A stretch of 64,000 nucleotides of DNA from Microvirga thermotolerans (GTDB taxonomy: Bacteria; Pseudomonadota; Alphaproteobacteria; Rhizobiales; Beijerinckiaceae), in assembly GCF_009363855.1 (NCBI RefSeq), contig NZ_CP045423.1:2200001-2264000 (forward strand). The letters are read 5' to 3'. Below are positions 28,103 through 38,398 of this stretch, one piece after another. A program made the position numbers and the translations under genes. The stretch's first letter is position 1; each line of letters opens with the position of its first letter. The notes beneath the pieces were generated by a model that was given only the letters and a program-made list of their open reading frames with translations, was not told where the DNA came from and did no database searches.

Positions 28103-29407
28103 TCAGCCGTAGATGGGGAAGCGGCGGGTCAGCTCGTGGACCCGGCCCTTCACGGACGCCTCGACGGCGGCGTTCGCCTCCTCGCCGTGCTTGGCGAGCC
28201 CGTCCAGGGTCTCCACGATCAGCTCGCCGACGCGGCGGAACTCCGAAACGCCGAACCCGCGCGAGGTCGCGGCCGGGGTGCCGAGGCGGATGCCCGAGGT
28301 CACCATCGGCTTCTCCGGGTCGAAGGGCACGCCGTTCTTGTTGCAGGTGATGTGCGCCCGTCCCAGGGCAGCCTCCGCGGCCTTGCCCGTGAGCTTCTTG
28401 GGGCGCAGGTCGACCAGCATGAGGTGGTTGTCCGTTCCGCCCGCGACGATGGCGTAGCCGCCCGAGACCAGCGTGTCGGCCAGGACCTTCGCGTTCTCGA
28501 CGACGGACCGGGCATAGAGCTTGAACTCCGGCCGCAGGGCCTCGCCGAAGGCCACGGCCTTCGCCGCGATCACGTGCATGAGCGGACCGCCCTGGAGGCC
28601 GGGGAAGATGGCGGAGTTGATCTTCTTGGCGAGGTCCTCGTCGTTGGTGAGGATCATGCCGCCGCGCGGGCCGCGGAGGGTCTTGTGGGTCGTGGTCGTG
28701 ACCACGTGCGCATGGGGGAACGGCGACGGATGGACGCCGCCCGCGACGAGGCCGGCGAAATGGGCGATGTCGACCATGAAGAAGGCCCCGACCTCGTCCG
28801 CGATCTCGCGGAAGCGCGCGAAGTCCCAGAAGCGGGAATAGGCCGAGCCGCCGGCCACGATCACCTTCGGCCTGTGCTCACGGGCCAGGCGGGCCACCTC
28901 GTCCATGTCGATGAGCTGGTCCTCCGGCCGCACCTTGTAGCTGACCACGTTGAACCACTTGCCCGACATGTTGACCGGCGAGCCGTGCGTCAGGTGGCCG
29001 CCGCAGGCGAGATCGAGGCCCATGAAGGTGTCGCCGGGCTTCATGAGGGCCATGAACACGGCCTGGTTGGCTTGGCTGCCGGAATTGGGCTGGACGTTGG
29101 CGAACCTGCAGTCGAACAGGCGCTTGGCGCGCTCGATGGCGAGCTCCTCCGCGATGTCGACGAACTGGCAGCCGCCATAGTACCGGCGGCCTGGATAGCC
29201 TTCCGCGTACTTGTTGGTCATCACCGAGCCCTGGGCCTCCAGGACCGCCCGGGAGACGATATTCTCGGAGGCGATCAGCTCGATCTCGTCCCGCTGGCGG
29301 CCGAGCTCCAGCTCGATGGCACGGGCGATCTCCGGATCGCTGTCGGCGAGGCTTGCCGAGAAAAAGCTGTTGGACAGGTGGCTGCGTGCCGCTTCGCTCG
29401 CGCTCAT
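28103..29407 (-). CDS. glyA: serine hydroxymethyltransferase
   Basis: The ATG at 29407 follows GCGAGG and gives 434 residues. The PLP site is [15 protein letters not shown] (the Lys forms the Schiff base). [13 protein letters not shown] and [16 protein letters not shown] are the usual substrate and tetrahydrofolate segments. The enzyme converts serine to glycine and supplies methylene-THF. I see no glycine riboswitch in its 5' region. The order glyA-nrdR-ribD is conserved in Rhizobiales. Confidence 0.97.
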   Translation of the reverse strand: MSASEAARSHLSNSFFSASLADSDPEIARAIELELGRQRDEIELIASENIVSRAVLEAQGSVMTNKYAEGYPGRRYYGGCQFVDIAEELAIERAKRLFDCRFANVQPNSGSQANQAVFMALMKPGDTFMGLDLACGGHLTHGSPVNMSGKWFNVVSYKVRPEDQLIDMDEVARLAREHRPKVIVAGGSAYSRFWDFARFREIADEVGAFFMVDIAHFAGLVAGGVHPSPFPHAHVVTTTTHKTLRGPRGGMILTNDEDLAKKINSAIFPGLQGGPLMHVIAAKAVAFGEALRPEFKLYARSVVENAKVLADTLVSGGYAIVAGGTDNHLMLVDLRPKKLTGKAAEAALGRAHITCNKNGVPFDPEKPMVTSGIRLGTPAATSRGFGVSEFRRVGELIVETLDGLAKHGEEANAAVEASVKGRVHELTRRFPIYG

Positions 29408-29560
29408 GGTAGACCTCGCCTGCTGCGATTGCCCCCTTAAATGTGGGGATCGGGCTCGTGCGATCCAGCGCCCCGGGGCAATCTCGTCGAACTTCGGTTC
29501 GAGGCCTTTAACATGGGCCATGGAACCGCGCCAAGCCGCCCGCAGGCCTTTCGAAACGAC

Positions 29561-29585
29561 ACGGCCCGCCTCTCGGGCGGGCCGT
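29561..29585 (-). terminator. putative terminator of the L,D-transpeptidase gene
   Basis: ACGGCCCGCC (29561-29570) pairs perfectly with GGCGGGCCGT (29576-29585), 24 bases after the transpeptidase stop on the minus strand. The following sequence (GTCGTTTCG) has only a weak T-run, so termination may be partial. Confidence 0.65.
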
Positions 29586-29608
29586 CGCGCAGGCGGAACG
29601 GGATACCG

Positions 29609-30889
29609 TCAGTTCTGCAGGAACATCTCCTGGTCCGGCTCGTTCGGAACCCGGCTCGCCACGGGGATCGAGCTTCCGAGGCCGTCCTTGTTGTAGATGT
29701 CGTCCCGGAACTGGACGAGGCCGTCGGGCGTGGCCCAGGCCGTGATGTAGACCCAGTAGATCGGAACGGGCTGGGCCAGCCGCGCATCGATGCGCTCCCC
29801 GGACTTGAAGACCGCGTCGATCTGCTCGCGGCTCCAGCCGGGCGTGTCCTTGAGGAGCCATTCGATGTAGTCGCGCACGTTCTGCACGCGCACGCAGCCG
29901 GACGAGACGAAGCGGAAGTCGTCGCCGAAGATGCCCTTCGAGGGCGTGTCGTGCATGTAGACCCCGTGCGGGTTCGGGATGTTGATGCGCACGAAGCCCA
30001 TGGAGTTCAGGTCGCCGCCGGGATCCTGCCGGAAGCGGTAGCGGGTCGCCTCGTCGGAGAACCAGTTGACCTGGCTGGGGCTGATCTCCTGGCCGGCGCC
30101 GTTGAAGATGCGGATCCGGTTCTCCGTCAGGTAGTTCGGCTCCTTCTGCATCTTCGGGATCAGGTCCTTGCGGATGATCGAGGCCGGGACAGTCCAGAAG
30201 GGATTGAAATTGATCTCGACCACCTTGGAATTCATGATCGGAGACTGGCGGTCGATCTTGCCGACGCCCGCGGCGTGGCGGGTGTGGACCGTGCCGTTCT
30301 CCACCGTCTCGACCAGCGCGGCGGGAATGTTCACGGTCACGTAGCGCTGGCCGAGATTGCCGGAGAAGCTGCGCAGGCGCACCACGTTGATCTCGAGCTG
30401 GCGGATGCGCACCTCCACCGGCACATTCATGGCGGCGACGGTGGCGGCGGTCATCGTGCCGGTCGAGCTGAGGCCGTGCCGGGCCTGAAACCGGCGCACG
30501 CCGGCCTCGACGTAGGAATCGTAGATGGGCGATTCGCCGGCCGCCGGATCGAGGTCGCCCGTGACGATCAGGCGCTGCCGCAGCGCCATGACGGCCGGGC
30601 TCTTGGCGCCGACCCGCAGCCCCTCGACCCCGCGCACCGGCTGCCAGCCCCCGCGGGCTGCGATGTCCCGGTACTGCGCGATGGTCTGCTCCGTCGCCGC
30701 CAGGGTGTCGGCGGAGAGCATCGGGGTCGTCGTGCGGCGGATCCGGGTCCGCGAAGCGGCCTCGTAATTCTGCGACCACTCGGCCTGGTTCCCGGCGAAC
30801 TGCTGAGCCAAGGCCGCCGTAGCCGGAGTGAAGACGAGGGCAAGCGATCCTGTCAGGAGAGTGCGGCGAGACAACATGAGCGCGGGCAT
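29609..30889 (-). CDS. periplasmic L,D-transpeptidase (YkuD family, YcbB-like)
   Basis: The ATG at 30889 gives 426 residues with a twin-arginine-like signal peptide (SRRTLLTGSLALVF). A peptidoglycan-binding domain follows (residues ~90-155, LRVGAKSPAVMALRQRL, RRFQARHGLSSTGTMTAAT). The YkuD domain has His313 and catalytic Cys332 (MHDTPSKGIFGDDFRFVSSG, then CVRVQN). It forms 3-3 cross-links or attaches proteins to murein. It is a single gene between glyA and the DUF6163 pair. Confidence 0.92.
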   Translation of the reverse strand: MPALMLSRRTLLTGSLALVFTPATAALAQQFAGNQAEWSQNYEAASRTRIRRTTTPMLSADTLAATEQTIAQYRDIAARGGWQPVRGVEGLRVGAKSPAVMALRQRLIVTGDLDPAAGESPIYDSYVEAGVRRFQARHGLSSTGTMTAATVAAMNVPVEVRIRQLEINVVRLRSFSGNLGQRYVTVNIPAALVETVENGTVHTRHAAGVGKIDRQSPIMNSKVVEINFNPFWTVPASIIRKDLIPKMQKEPNYLTENRIRIFNGAGQEISPSQVNWFSDEATRYRFRQDPGGDLNSMGFVRINIPNPHGVYMHDTPSKGIFGDDFRFVSSGCVRVQNVRDYIEWLLKDTPGWSREQIDAVFKSGERIDARLAQPVPIYWVYITAWATPDGLVQFRDDIYNKDGLGSSIPVASRVPNEPDQEMFLQN

Positions 30890-31197
30890 TCCGGTTGTTT
30901 CAAGGACGGGCGAAAGCAGAGGAACTTCTTCCTTAACCGCCTTCAATCCCTGCGGAAAATGCCGGGATTGGATTAAGGAACGGTATCGAAAACCAGGAAC
31001 ATCGGGGCCGATTTATGGCAAATCGGCCGGGCCGGACGCCCGATGGCCTTCGATTCCATGTTCCCGTCGTTCTAATCGAGACCTGTGTGATTCCGGATAC
31101 ACTCTTTCGTGATCGGTCCTATCCCTAGGAAGCCGCGTCTAGGAAGGAACTCGAAGAATCGCCGCCAAGCCATTCGGTCCCAAGGGACGACGGCGTC
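30890..31197. other. intergenic region upstream of the L,D-transpeptidase
   Basis: This 308-base gap between the transpeptidase start and the DUF6163 stop contains one clear structure, the 9-bp inverted repeat at 31006-31028. The promoter for the transpeptidase should lie in the left part. I see no reading frame worth calling and no RNA gene. Confidence 0.5.
31006..31028. repeat. perfect 9-bp inverted repeat GGCCGATTT/AAATCGGCC
   Basis: GGCCGATTT (31006-31014) and AAATCGGCC (31020-31028) are separated by ATGGC. No T-run follows on either strand, so an operator or an mRNA-end hairpin of the DUF6163 pair is more likely than an intrinsic terminator. It lies about 120 bases upstream of the transpeptidase start. 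Confidence 0.55.
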
Positions 31198-31653
31198 TCA
31201 CCTGTCAAGCGCCTCGAGCCAGGCGATCCCGAGATAGAAGACGATGAGGGACAGGAAGAACGTAATCGTCAGGAAGCCGCTGGAGACGACGCTGGGAAAG
31301 AAAGCCGCCAGCACCAGATGGCTCATGACGGCCAGAAGCCACATGATCCCTCCCCAGGTGCTCGCCATCCAGAGCCCGACGGCGGCGATGAGGTCGATGA
31401 GGGCGAAATAGATGATCGTCGCCTGATAGAGCATGGGCCGGCTCTCGAATTGGCCGGGCGTCCAGACGCCGAGGATCACCGCCCAGGCGCTGAGCCCCTT
31501 CATGATCCAAAGGATCGAGAGGACGCGCATGTACCAGGTGAGAATGAAGCTCCAGCGCAGGGCGGCCTTCGCCGCAGGACGCTCCTCGATCCGGTCCGAG
31601 GCCTGATCCCTGGCGAGGTCGAGGGTCCCCTTCTGGCTGGAAGAGCGGGGCAT
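31198..31653 (-). CDS. DUF6163 membrane protein
   Basis: The 151-residue protein has a charged N-terminus and four membrane segments (residues ~33-58, ~78-98, ~101-120 and ~124-147). The pattern FILTWYMRVLSILWIMKGLS, then WAVILGV, matches the DUF6163 family of Rhizobiales. Function is unknown. Its ATG shares a base with the stop of the upstream acyl-CoA hydrolase (TGATG), so the two proteins are made together, but no functional link is evident. Confidence 0.8.
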   Translation of the reverse strand: MPRSSSQKGTLDLARDQASDRIEERPAAKAALRWSFILTWYMRVLSILWIMKGLSAWAVILGVWTPGQFESRPMLYQATIIYFALIDLIAAVGLWMASTWGGIMWLLAVMSHLVLAAFFPSVVSSGFLTITFFLSLIVFYLGIAWLEALDR

Positions 31654-32705
31654 CAGGCGATCTCCAGTTCGTCGGGCCCGAGGCTGGCGAAATAGGCCTC
31701 CACGGCGGCCGGATCGACCTCGTCGAGGCTGGCCGGGCGCCAGCGGGGCTTCCCGTCCTTGTCGATCAGGGTCGCCCGGACGCCCTCGTAGAAATCGTGG
31801 CCTTCGACGATCCGCGAGACGATGCGGTACTCGGTCCGCATGGCCTCGGCGAAATCGAGCGATCCGCCCCGCCTCACCTGCTCGAAGGCGATGAGCAGGC
31901 TGGTGGGCGATTTCGACCGTATGGTGGCGGCGAGCGAGCTCGCGAAATCGGAACCCTTGCCGGCCGCCTCGTCGAGGCGGCGCAGGACCGCGGGCACGCT
32001 CTCCGCCGAGAAGCAGGCGTCGATCAGGTCCCTATGGGCCGAGAGGGGCGCAGGCCCCGGGTTCACGGCCGCCGCGGACAGGGCCCGGTCCACCGGCACG
32101 CCCTCGACGAGAGCCTCCCTGACCTCTTCCATCCGGGCCCCGTCCACCGCGTGGGTGGCGAGGCCCAGCATCACGGCGTCGGCGCGGCGGATCCGCTCGC
32201 CCGTGAGCGCGACGTACATGCCCGTCCTGCCCGGCAGGCGCGGGAGCGCATAGGTCGCCCCCACGTCGGGGAAGAAGCCGATGCCGACCTCCGGCATGGC
32301 GAACAGGTAACGGTCCCCGGCGACCCTGTGGCTGCCATGGAGCGAGACGCCGACGCCCCCGCCCATGACGATCCCGTCGATCAGGGAGACGTAGGGCTTC
32401 GGGTAGCGCTTGATGAGCGCATTGAGCCGGTATTCCTCCTGCCAGAACGCGAGGGCCTCCGCCTTGCGGCCCGCCCGCCCGAATTCGGTCAGGTGGCGGA
32501 TGTCCCCGCCTGCACAGAAGGCCTTGTCGCCCGCTCCCGTGACGATGACCCGCGTGACGGCGGGATCCGCGGCCCAGGCCTCGAGCGCCCGCGTCATCTC
32601 CCGAACCATGCCCAGGTTCAGGGCATTCAGGGCGCGGGGCCGGTTGAGCGTGACGTATCCTGCCGCGCCGCGGCGCTCGCAGAGGATGTCCGTGCTTTCG
32701 TCCAT
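31653..32705 (-). CDS. 3-hydroxyisobutyryl-CoA hydrolase (enoyl-CoA hydratase superfamily)
   Basis: The 350-residue crotonase-fold protein has the oxyanion-hole segments AGGDIRHLTEFGRAG and DGIVMGGGVGVSLHG. The stretch MPEVGIGFFPDVGATYALPR is the HIBCH pattern that separates it from ordinary enoyl-CoA hydratases, as does the ~350-residue length. It releases 3-hydroxyisobutyrate in valine breakdown. It is transcribed with the DUF6163 gene and is divergent from hemB. Confidence 0.9.
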   Translation of the reverse strand: MDESTDILCERRGAAGYVTLNRPRALNALNLGMVREMTRALEAWAADPAVTRVIVTGAGDKAFCAGGDIRHLTEFGRAGRKAEALAFWQEEYRLNALIKRYPKPYVSLIDGIVMGGGVGVSLHGSHRVAGDRYLFAMPEVGIGFFPDVGATYALPRLPGRTGMYVALTGERIRRADAVMLGLATHAVDGARMEEVREALVEGVPVDRALSAAAVNPGPAPLSAHRDLIDACFSAESVPAVLRRLDEAAGKGSDFASSLAATIRSKSPTSLLIAFEQVRRGGSLDFAEAMRTEYRIVSRIVEGHDFYEGVRATLIDKDGKPRWRPASLDEVDPAAVEAYFASLGPDELEIA

Positions 32706-32837
32706 GGAAGGCTCCCCATCCTTTCATCCGGGCGGCTTAAAACAAGTGCCGGCAGGCCCGTCAATCGAGCGAGGCCGAGCTTGGCCGCCGGCGCCGCCTG
32801 CCGCAACCCTCTCATGCAGCTCCGAACCCTTTTTTAG

Positions 32838-33947
<1,110 letters not shown>

Positions 33948-33956
33948 TCGCCGCCC

Positions 33957-35312
33957 ATGGCGCGTTCCGGCCCGTTCCGAGCATGGCCGTTCCTCCTGCT
34001 CGGTCCGGCGTCGGCGCTGCTTGCCGGCTGCGCCCTCTCGGTCGACGCGGAACAGACCCGGGTCTGCCGCAGCGCCCTGCCCGCCCTCAATCCCGGAGCC
34101 CGGATCACCGTTCAACGGGTCGAGCGGGGCGGAAGCGCCCGGAGCATCGTCGTCTTCTACACGGCGGAACACCCCGACCGCCGGCCCCTCGACCGGTTCG
34201 CGGTCTGCCGCTTCGCCGCCGAGGGGCTCTCCCCGGGCAAGGCCGACCTGATCGCCCTCGCGACCGAGGCGGGCCCGATCTCCGGCGCGAGCCTCTATTT
34301 CCTCAAGCACTACTACATCGACACCCCCGAAGGCGTGGCGGGCGATCCGGGGAGCCCGCCCCTGGCGGAGGTGGCGGAAATCCCGCAGGAAGCCGCCTAT
34401 TCCCTGCAGCAGCTCGTCTCCAGCCTGCCGCGCACGGCGATCTACGCCCTCCTTTCGGTAGCCTACGCGCTCGTGTTCGGCCTGAGCGGACGCATCAACC
34501 TCGCCTTTGGCGAACTCGCCGCCGTGGGAGGCGCCGCAACCGTGACCGGAGCGGCCCTCGCGCTCGCGGCAGGCATCGGCCTGCCGGCGGTCGGCCTCAG
34601 CGCCGGTCTCCTCGCCGCCCTGTTCGCGGGCGCGATGCACGGTGCCGCAGGCGGCATGCTTACGATAGGGAAAATCAGAGCCGCGAGCACCCAGCCGAGC
34701 CTGATCGCGACCGTCGGCCTCTCGCTTTTTCTCATGGAATATCTCCGCCTCGTGCAGAGCCCGGTCACGGTCTGGCTGCCGCCGGTCTGGTCGGAGCAAT
34801 GGCCCCTGGCCCGGGCGGGGGACTTCCTCGTGACCCTCACGCCGATCTCCCTCGTCACGGCGGCCGTCGGCCTTTTCGCCTCCCTGAGCCTGATGCTCGT
34901 CATGAAGGCGACGCCGTTCGGCCTCGCCTGGCGGGCCTATGCGGACGACGCCCGGGCCGCGATGCTGTTCGGCGTGAACGGCGGGCGGCTCCTGGTGCAG
35001 ACCCTGGCCCTCGCCGGCGCCATGGCCGGTCTCTCCGGCATGCTGATCGTGGCGCAGTACGGCGGCCTCGGCTTCGCGGGCGGGTTCCAGTACGGTCTCA
35101 AGGCGCTGATCGCCGCCATCGTCGGCGGAATCGGCTCGATTCCCGGCGCTCTCCTCGGCGGCGTCGCCGTGGGATTGTTCGAGACCCTCTGGTCGGCTTA
35201 TCTACCCATCGAGGCCCGGGACGTGGCGCTCTATGCCGCCCTGGTGGTGTTTCTGATCTTCCGCCCCGGGGGCCTGCTCGGAATGAGGGAACTGACGCCG
35301 CGCAGCGTCTGA
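33957..35312 (+). CDS. LivH-like permease domain with lipoprotein-like N-terminal extension
   Basis: The 451-residue protein has two parts. Residues 1-~150 begin with a signal-like segment and a lipobox LLAGC (Cys25), then a soluble, two-cysteine domain (VCRSALPALNPGARITVQRV, PLDRFAVCRFAAEGLSPG). Residues ~155-445 are a branched-chain amino acid ABC permease of the LivH type (GRINLAFGELAAVGG, RAYADDARAAMLFGVN, GGIGSIPGALLGG, VFLIFRPGGLLG). No ATPase, LivM or binding-protein gene is adjacent. The extension may be an exported solute-contacting domain. Whether the lipobox is processed is unknown. Confidence 0.82.
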   Translation: MARSGPFRAWPFLLLGPASALLAGCALSVDAEQTRVCRSALPALNPGARITVQRVERGGSARSIVVFYTAEHPDRRPLDRFAVCRFAAEGLSPGKADLIALATEAGPISGASLYFLKHYYIDTPEGVAGDPGSPPLAEVAEIPQEAAYSLQQLVSSLPRTAIYALLSVAYALVFGLSGRINLAFGELAAVGGAATVTGAALALAAGIGLPAVGLSAGLLAALFAGAMHGAAGGMLTIGKIRAASTQPSLIATVGLSLFLMEYLRLVQSPVTVWLPPVWSEQWPLARAGDFLVTLTPISLVTAAVGLFASLSLMLVMKATPFGLAWRAYADDARAAMLFGVNGGRLLVQTLALAGAMAGLSGMLIVAQYGGLGFAGGFQYGLKALIAAIVGGIGSIPGALLGGVAVGLFETLWSAYLPIEARDVALYAALVVFLIFRPGGLLGMRELTPRSV

Positions 35313-35351
35313 CGGACGAAGCAACAAGAACGACCGACACCGGAGGGAACC

Positions 35352-36593
35352 GTGGCAGACTTCGCCATCACCATCGACGACATCAGGAAGGCCGCCGCCA
35401 CCATCAGGGGACAGGTGCTGCGCACGCCCCTGGTTCCGGCGCCGCGCCTGTCGCAGCTGACCGGCGCCACGGTCTGCGTGAAGCACGAGAACATGCAGCC
35501 GACCGGCTCGTTCAAGGAGCGGGGCGCGGTGGTCAAGCTGGAGAGCCTCACGCCGGAGGAGCGCCGCCGCGGCGTCATCGCCATGTCGGCCGGCAACCAC
35601 GCCCAGGCGGTCGCCTATCACGCGCGACGGCTCGGGATCCCCGCCACCATCGTGATGCCCGAAGGCACTCCCCTGGTGAAGGCGCAGAACACCCGCGCCT
35701 ACGGCGCGAGGGTCATCCTCTACGGCGAGACGCTCTACGAATCGGCCGGCCGGGCCCGCCAGATCGCCGCCGAGGAGGGGCTCGTCTTCGTGCACCCCTA
35801 CGACGATCCCAAGGTCATGGCCGGCCAGGGCACCATCGGGCTCGAGATCCTGGAGGACGCGCCGGAGGTCGACCAGATCGTGGTGCCCATCGGCGGCGGC
35901 GGGCTCATCTCCGGGATCGCCGTGGCCGCCAAGGCCCTCAATCCCGCCGTCGAGATCGTCGGGGTCGAGGCCGCCCTCTATCCCTCCTTCCAGAACGCCA
36001 TCCGCCACGAGGACAGGCCGATCGGCGGAGCGACCCTGGCGGAAGGCATCGCCGTGAAGGCCGTGGGCCAGCTCGCCCTCCCCGTCGTCAGGGAGCTGGT
36101 CTCCGACATCGTCCTGGTGGAGGAGGCGCTGATCGAGCGGGCGGTCAACGCCTACGCCACCCTGCAGCGCACCATGGCCGAGGGGGCGGGCGCGGCGGGG
36201 CTCGCCGCCATGCTCGCCCAGCCGGAGCGCTTCCGGGGCAAGCGGGTCTGCCTCGTCCTGTGCGGCGGCAACATCGATGCGCGCATCCTCGCCTCCGTCA
36301 TGGTCCGCGAGCTGGAGCGGGACGAGCGGATCACGTCGTTCCGCATCACCTCGAACGACCGTCCCGGCCTGCTCGGCAAGGTGGCGAGCCGCCTGGGGGA
36401 TCTCGGCGCCAACATCCTGGAGGTGTCGCACGGCCGCCTGTTCCTCGACGTGCCGGCCAAGGGGGTTTCCATCGACATCACTATCGAAACCCGCGACAGA
36501 CAACATACATGGGAGATATTCGAAGCCCTGGCGGCCGACGGGCTGGCACCGAAGCGGATCGATTCGCACTGCCTGTCCGAGACCGCCTATTGA
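35352..36593 (+). CDS. ilvA: threonine ammonia-lyase (threonine dehydratase) with ACT domain
   Basis: A GTG start at 35352 is supported by GGAGGG 5 bases upstream and gives 413 residues. The PLP lysine is Lys56 in QPTGSFKERGA, and the phosphate loop is PIGGGGLISG. The C-terminal ~75 residues form one ACT domain (FRITSNDRPGLLGKVASRLG), as in short TdcB/IlvA-type enzymes. It deaminates threonine to 2-oxobutyrate. A serine/threonine dehydratase role in catabolism cannot be excluded. Confidence 0.93.
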   Translation: MADFAITIDDIRKAAATIRGQVLRTPLVPAPRLSQLTGATVCVKHENMQPTGSFKERGAVVKLESLTPEERRRGVIAMSAGNHAQAVAYHARRLGIPATIVMPEGTPLVKAQNTRAYGARVILYGETLYESAGRARQIAAEEGLVFVHPYDDPKVMAGQGTIGLEILEDAPEVDQIVVPIGGGGLISGIAVAAKALNPAVEIVGVEAALYPSFQNAIRHEDRPIGGATLAEGIAVKAVGQLALPVVRELVSDIVLVEEALIERAVNAYATLQRTMAEGAGAAGLAAMLAQPERFRGKRVCLVLCGGNIDARILASVMVRELERDERITSFRITSNDRPGLLGKVASRLGDLGANILEVSHGRLFLDVPAKGVSIDITIETRDRQHTWEIFEALAADGLAPKRIDSHCLSETAY

Positions 36594-36605
36594 GAGGAAC
36601 CGACC

Positions 36606-37088
36606 ATGGCGACCCGCCCAGTCCCGACCATCAACCCGGCGGCCTATGCCCTCGACCGCTACGCGACCGAGGGCGTTATCGGCCGCCGCTTCTGGGCCTA
36701 CCTGATCGACCTGGTGGTGATCGCGTTCTGGTTCCTGCTGGTGTGCTTCGCCCTCGTCGTTCTCGGTCCGCTCACCCTGGGCCTGACCTGGTTCGCCCTC
36801 GCCATCGGGCTGCCGATCGCGGGGCTGACCTTCGTGATCTACAATGCCCTGACCATCGGCGGCCCCGCGCAGGCGACCGTCGGCATGCGGGCCATGGGCC
36901 TGCGGGTGGTCGATCCCCATACTGGCGCGCCGGTGTCGATGCTGGCGGCGGCCGTCCACGCCCTCCTCTTCTACGTGGCGATCTCCACCTTCCTTCTCTG
37001 GGCCTGCGACGTGCTGATCGGCTTCGCCCGCGACGACCGCCGCTTCGCGCGCGACCTCCTCACGGGCATGATGGTGGTGCGCGCCTGA
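36606..37088 (+). CDS. RDD-family membrane protein
   Basis: The 160-residue protein has the RDD signature: GRRFWAYLIDLVVIAFWFLL in the first membrane segment and QATVGMRAMGLRVVDPHTG between segments 2 and 3; three membrane segments are visible. Members are small inner-membrane proteins, some linked to ion exchange, but the role here is unknown. It starts 12 bases after ilvA and is likely co-transcribed. Confidence 0.88.
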   Translation: MATRPVPTINPAAYALDRYATEGVIGRRFWAYLIDLVVIAFWFLLVCFALVVLGPLTLGLTWFALAIGLPIAGLTFVIYNALTIGGPAQATVGMRAMGLRVVDPHTGAPVSMLAAAVHALLFYVAISTFLLWACDVLIGFARDDRRFARDLLTGMMVVRA

Positions 37089-37219
37089 TGCGAGGCCGCG
37101 GGCCTGCGGCATTCCGGGCTTTTCCGGCGAGCCCTCTTTTTGTGGACGGCACGGGCACCAATGTTATCCTTGGGCGTTGAGTTAGCGCTCAAGGTTCCTC
37201 ATTGGGGCAAGAGAAAAGC

Positions 37220-37966
37220 TTGACGAGTCAGCCTCGCGACGCACCGCAATTCTATCTCACATCCCCGTCCGCGTGCCCCTACCTGCCGGGCAAGGAGGAG
37301 CGGAAGGTCTTCACCCACATCGTGGGGCGCCGCGGCCGGGAGCTGAACGAGCTCCTGACCCAGGGCGGCTTCCGCCGGTCGCAGACCATCGCCTACCGGC
37401 CCGCCTGCGATGCCTGCCGCGCCTGCGTCTCGGTCCGCGTCCTCGTGGACGAGTTCAGGCCCTCCGGCAATCTCCGGCGGGTCCTGCGCGACAACGGGGA
37501 CCTGATCGGCAACCCGATTCCCAACCGGCCGACTTCGGAACAGTATTCCCTCTTCCGGCGCTACCTCGACGCCCGCCATGCCGACGGAGGCATGGCCGAC
37601 ATGACGGTGCTCGACTATTCCATGATGGTCGAGGACAGCCACGTGGACACGCACATCGTCGAGTATCGCCGCCGCGGCATCGACAGCGGGATCACGGGAC
37701 GGGGCGAAGGCGACCTCGTCGCTGTCTGCCTCACCGACCAGATGAGCGACGGCCTCTCGATGGTCTATTCCTTCTACGATCCCGACCTGCAGCACAGGAG
37801 CCTCGGGACCTTCATCATCCTCGACCACATCGCCCGCGCGAAGGCACTGGGCCTTCCGTATCTGTATCTGGGCTACTGGGTCGAGGGCTCGAAGAAGATG
37901 GGCTACAAGGCCCGCTTCAAGCCGCAGGAACGGCTCCTGCCGCACGGCTGGGCGCGGGTGGATTGA
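37220..37966 (+). CDS. bpt: aspartate/glutamate leucyl/arginyltransferase Bpt
   Basis: I place the start at the TTG at 37220, which gives the usual family N-terminus ([20 protein letters not shown]) and 248 residues; a TTG at 37202 would add six. The motifs [36 protein letters not shown], and [20 protein letters not shown] are those of the bacterial N-end rule transferase. It attaches leucine to proteins with N-terminal Asp or Glu and marks them for ClpAP. It is divergent from nothing and ends a plus-strand run. Confidence 0.93.
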   Translation: MTSQPRDAPQFYLTSPSACPYLPGKEERKVFTHIVGRRGRELNELLTQGGFRRSQTIAYRPACDACRACVSVRVLVDEFRPSGNLRRVLRDNGDLIGNPIPNRPTSEQYSLFRRYLDARHADGGMADMTVLDYSMMVEDSHVDTHIVEYRRRGIDSGITGRGEGDLVAVCLTDQMSDGLSMVYSFYDPDLQHRSLGTFIILDHIARAKALGLPYLYLGYWVEGSKKMGYKARFKPQERLLPHGWARVD

Positions 37967-38398
37967 CGGAAGTGCGTCTCTCGAGGCGCCTCCGATTTCG
38001 AAACTTCAGCCGTTATCCTTGGAGATGTTCGGCGGATGCTTCCGCGGCCGGTTTTGGGCTCTTCCCGGCCATGCGGAAGGAAGCGGCCGTTCCATCAAAG
38101 CGCTCGGCACCGGACACGTGGCTTGGGTTGGATACGGCAGCCTCCAGGGCACGGTCGGCCGCATGGACCGCCGACCCGGTCGGGAGAGAGGGCGCCACAG
38201 CCTGGGCACCTGCCAGAACCGGGGAAACGCAAGGTCAGGCGGGGAGTGATGCGCGAGCGACCGTCGAGGCATCCTTTCGCGTAAAGCGGTGGAGCCGCCG
38301 AAACGGCAGCCTTCGCTTTCCTTATCGGAAATCCCCCTTGACCGAGTTCTCCGAAGGAGGACGCTGAACCGGAAATCGAGACTGCGCGGGGCTGGAGC
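37967..38398. other. 432-base region without a convincing gene
   Basis: This gap lies between the convergent bpt and prolyl aminopeptidase genes. Open frames of 61-88 codons exist on the minus strand, but they have no ribosome site, are rich in Arg/Pro/Ser and overlap each other, so I do not call them. No RNA gene or strong hairpin with a T-run is seen. It could be a decayed gene. Confidence 0.4.

Noticed and set aside
37170..37200. TTAGCGCTC before bpt, similar to a CIRCE half-site
   Set aside because: Only one half is present and one position differs; no heat-shock gene follows.
38006..38272. Small open frames on the minus strand in the gap between bpt and pip
   Set aside because: They overlap each other, lack ribosome sites and show no recognisable composition of a protein.
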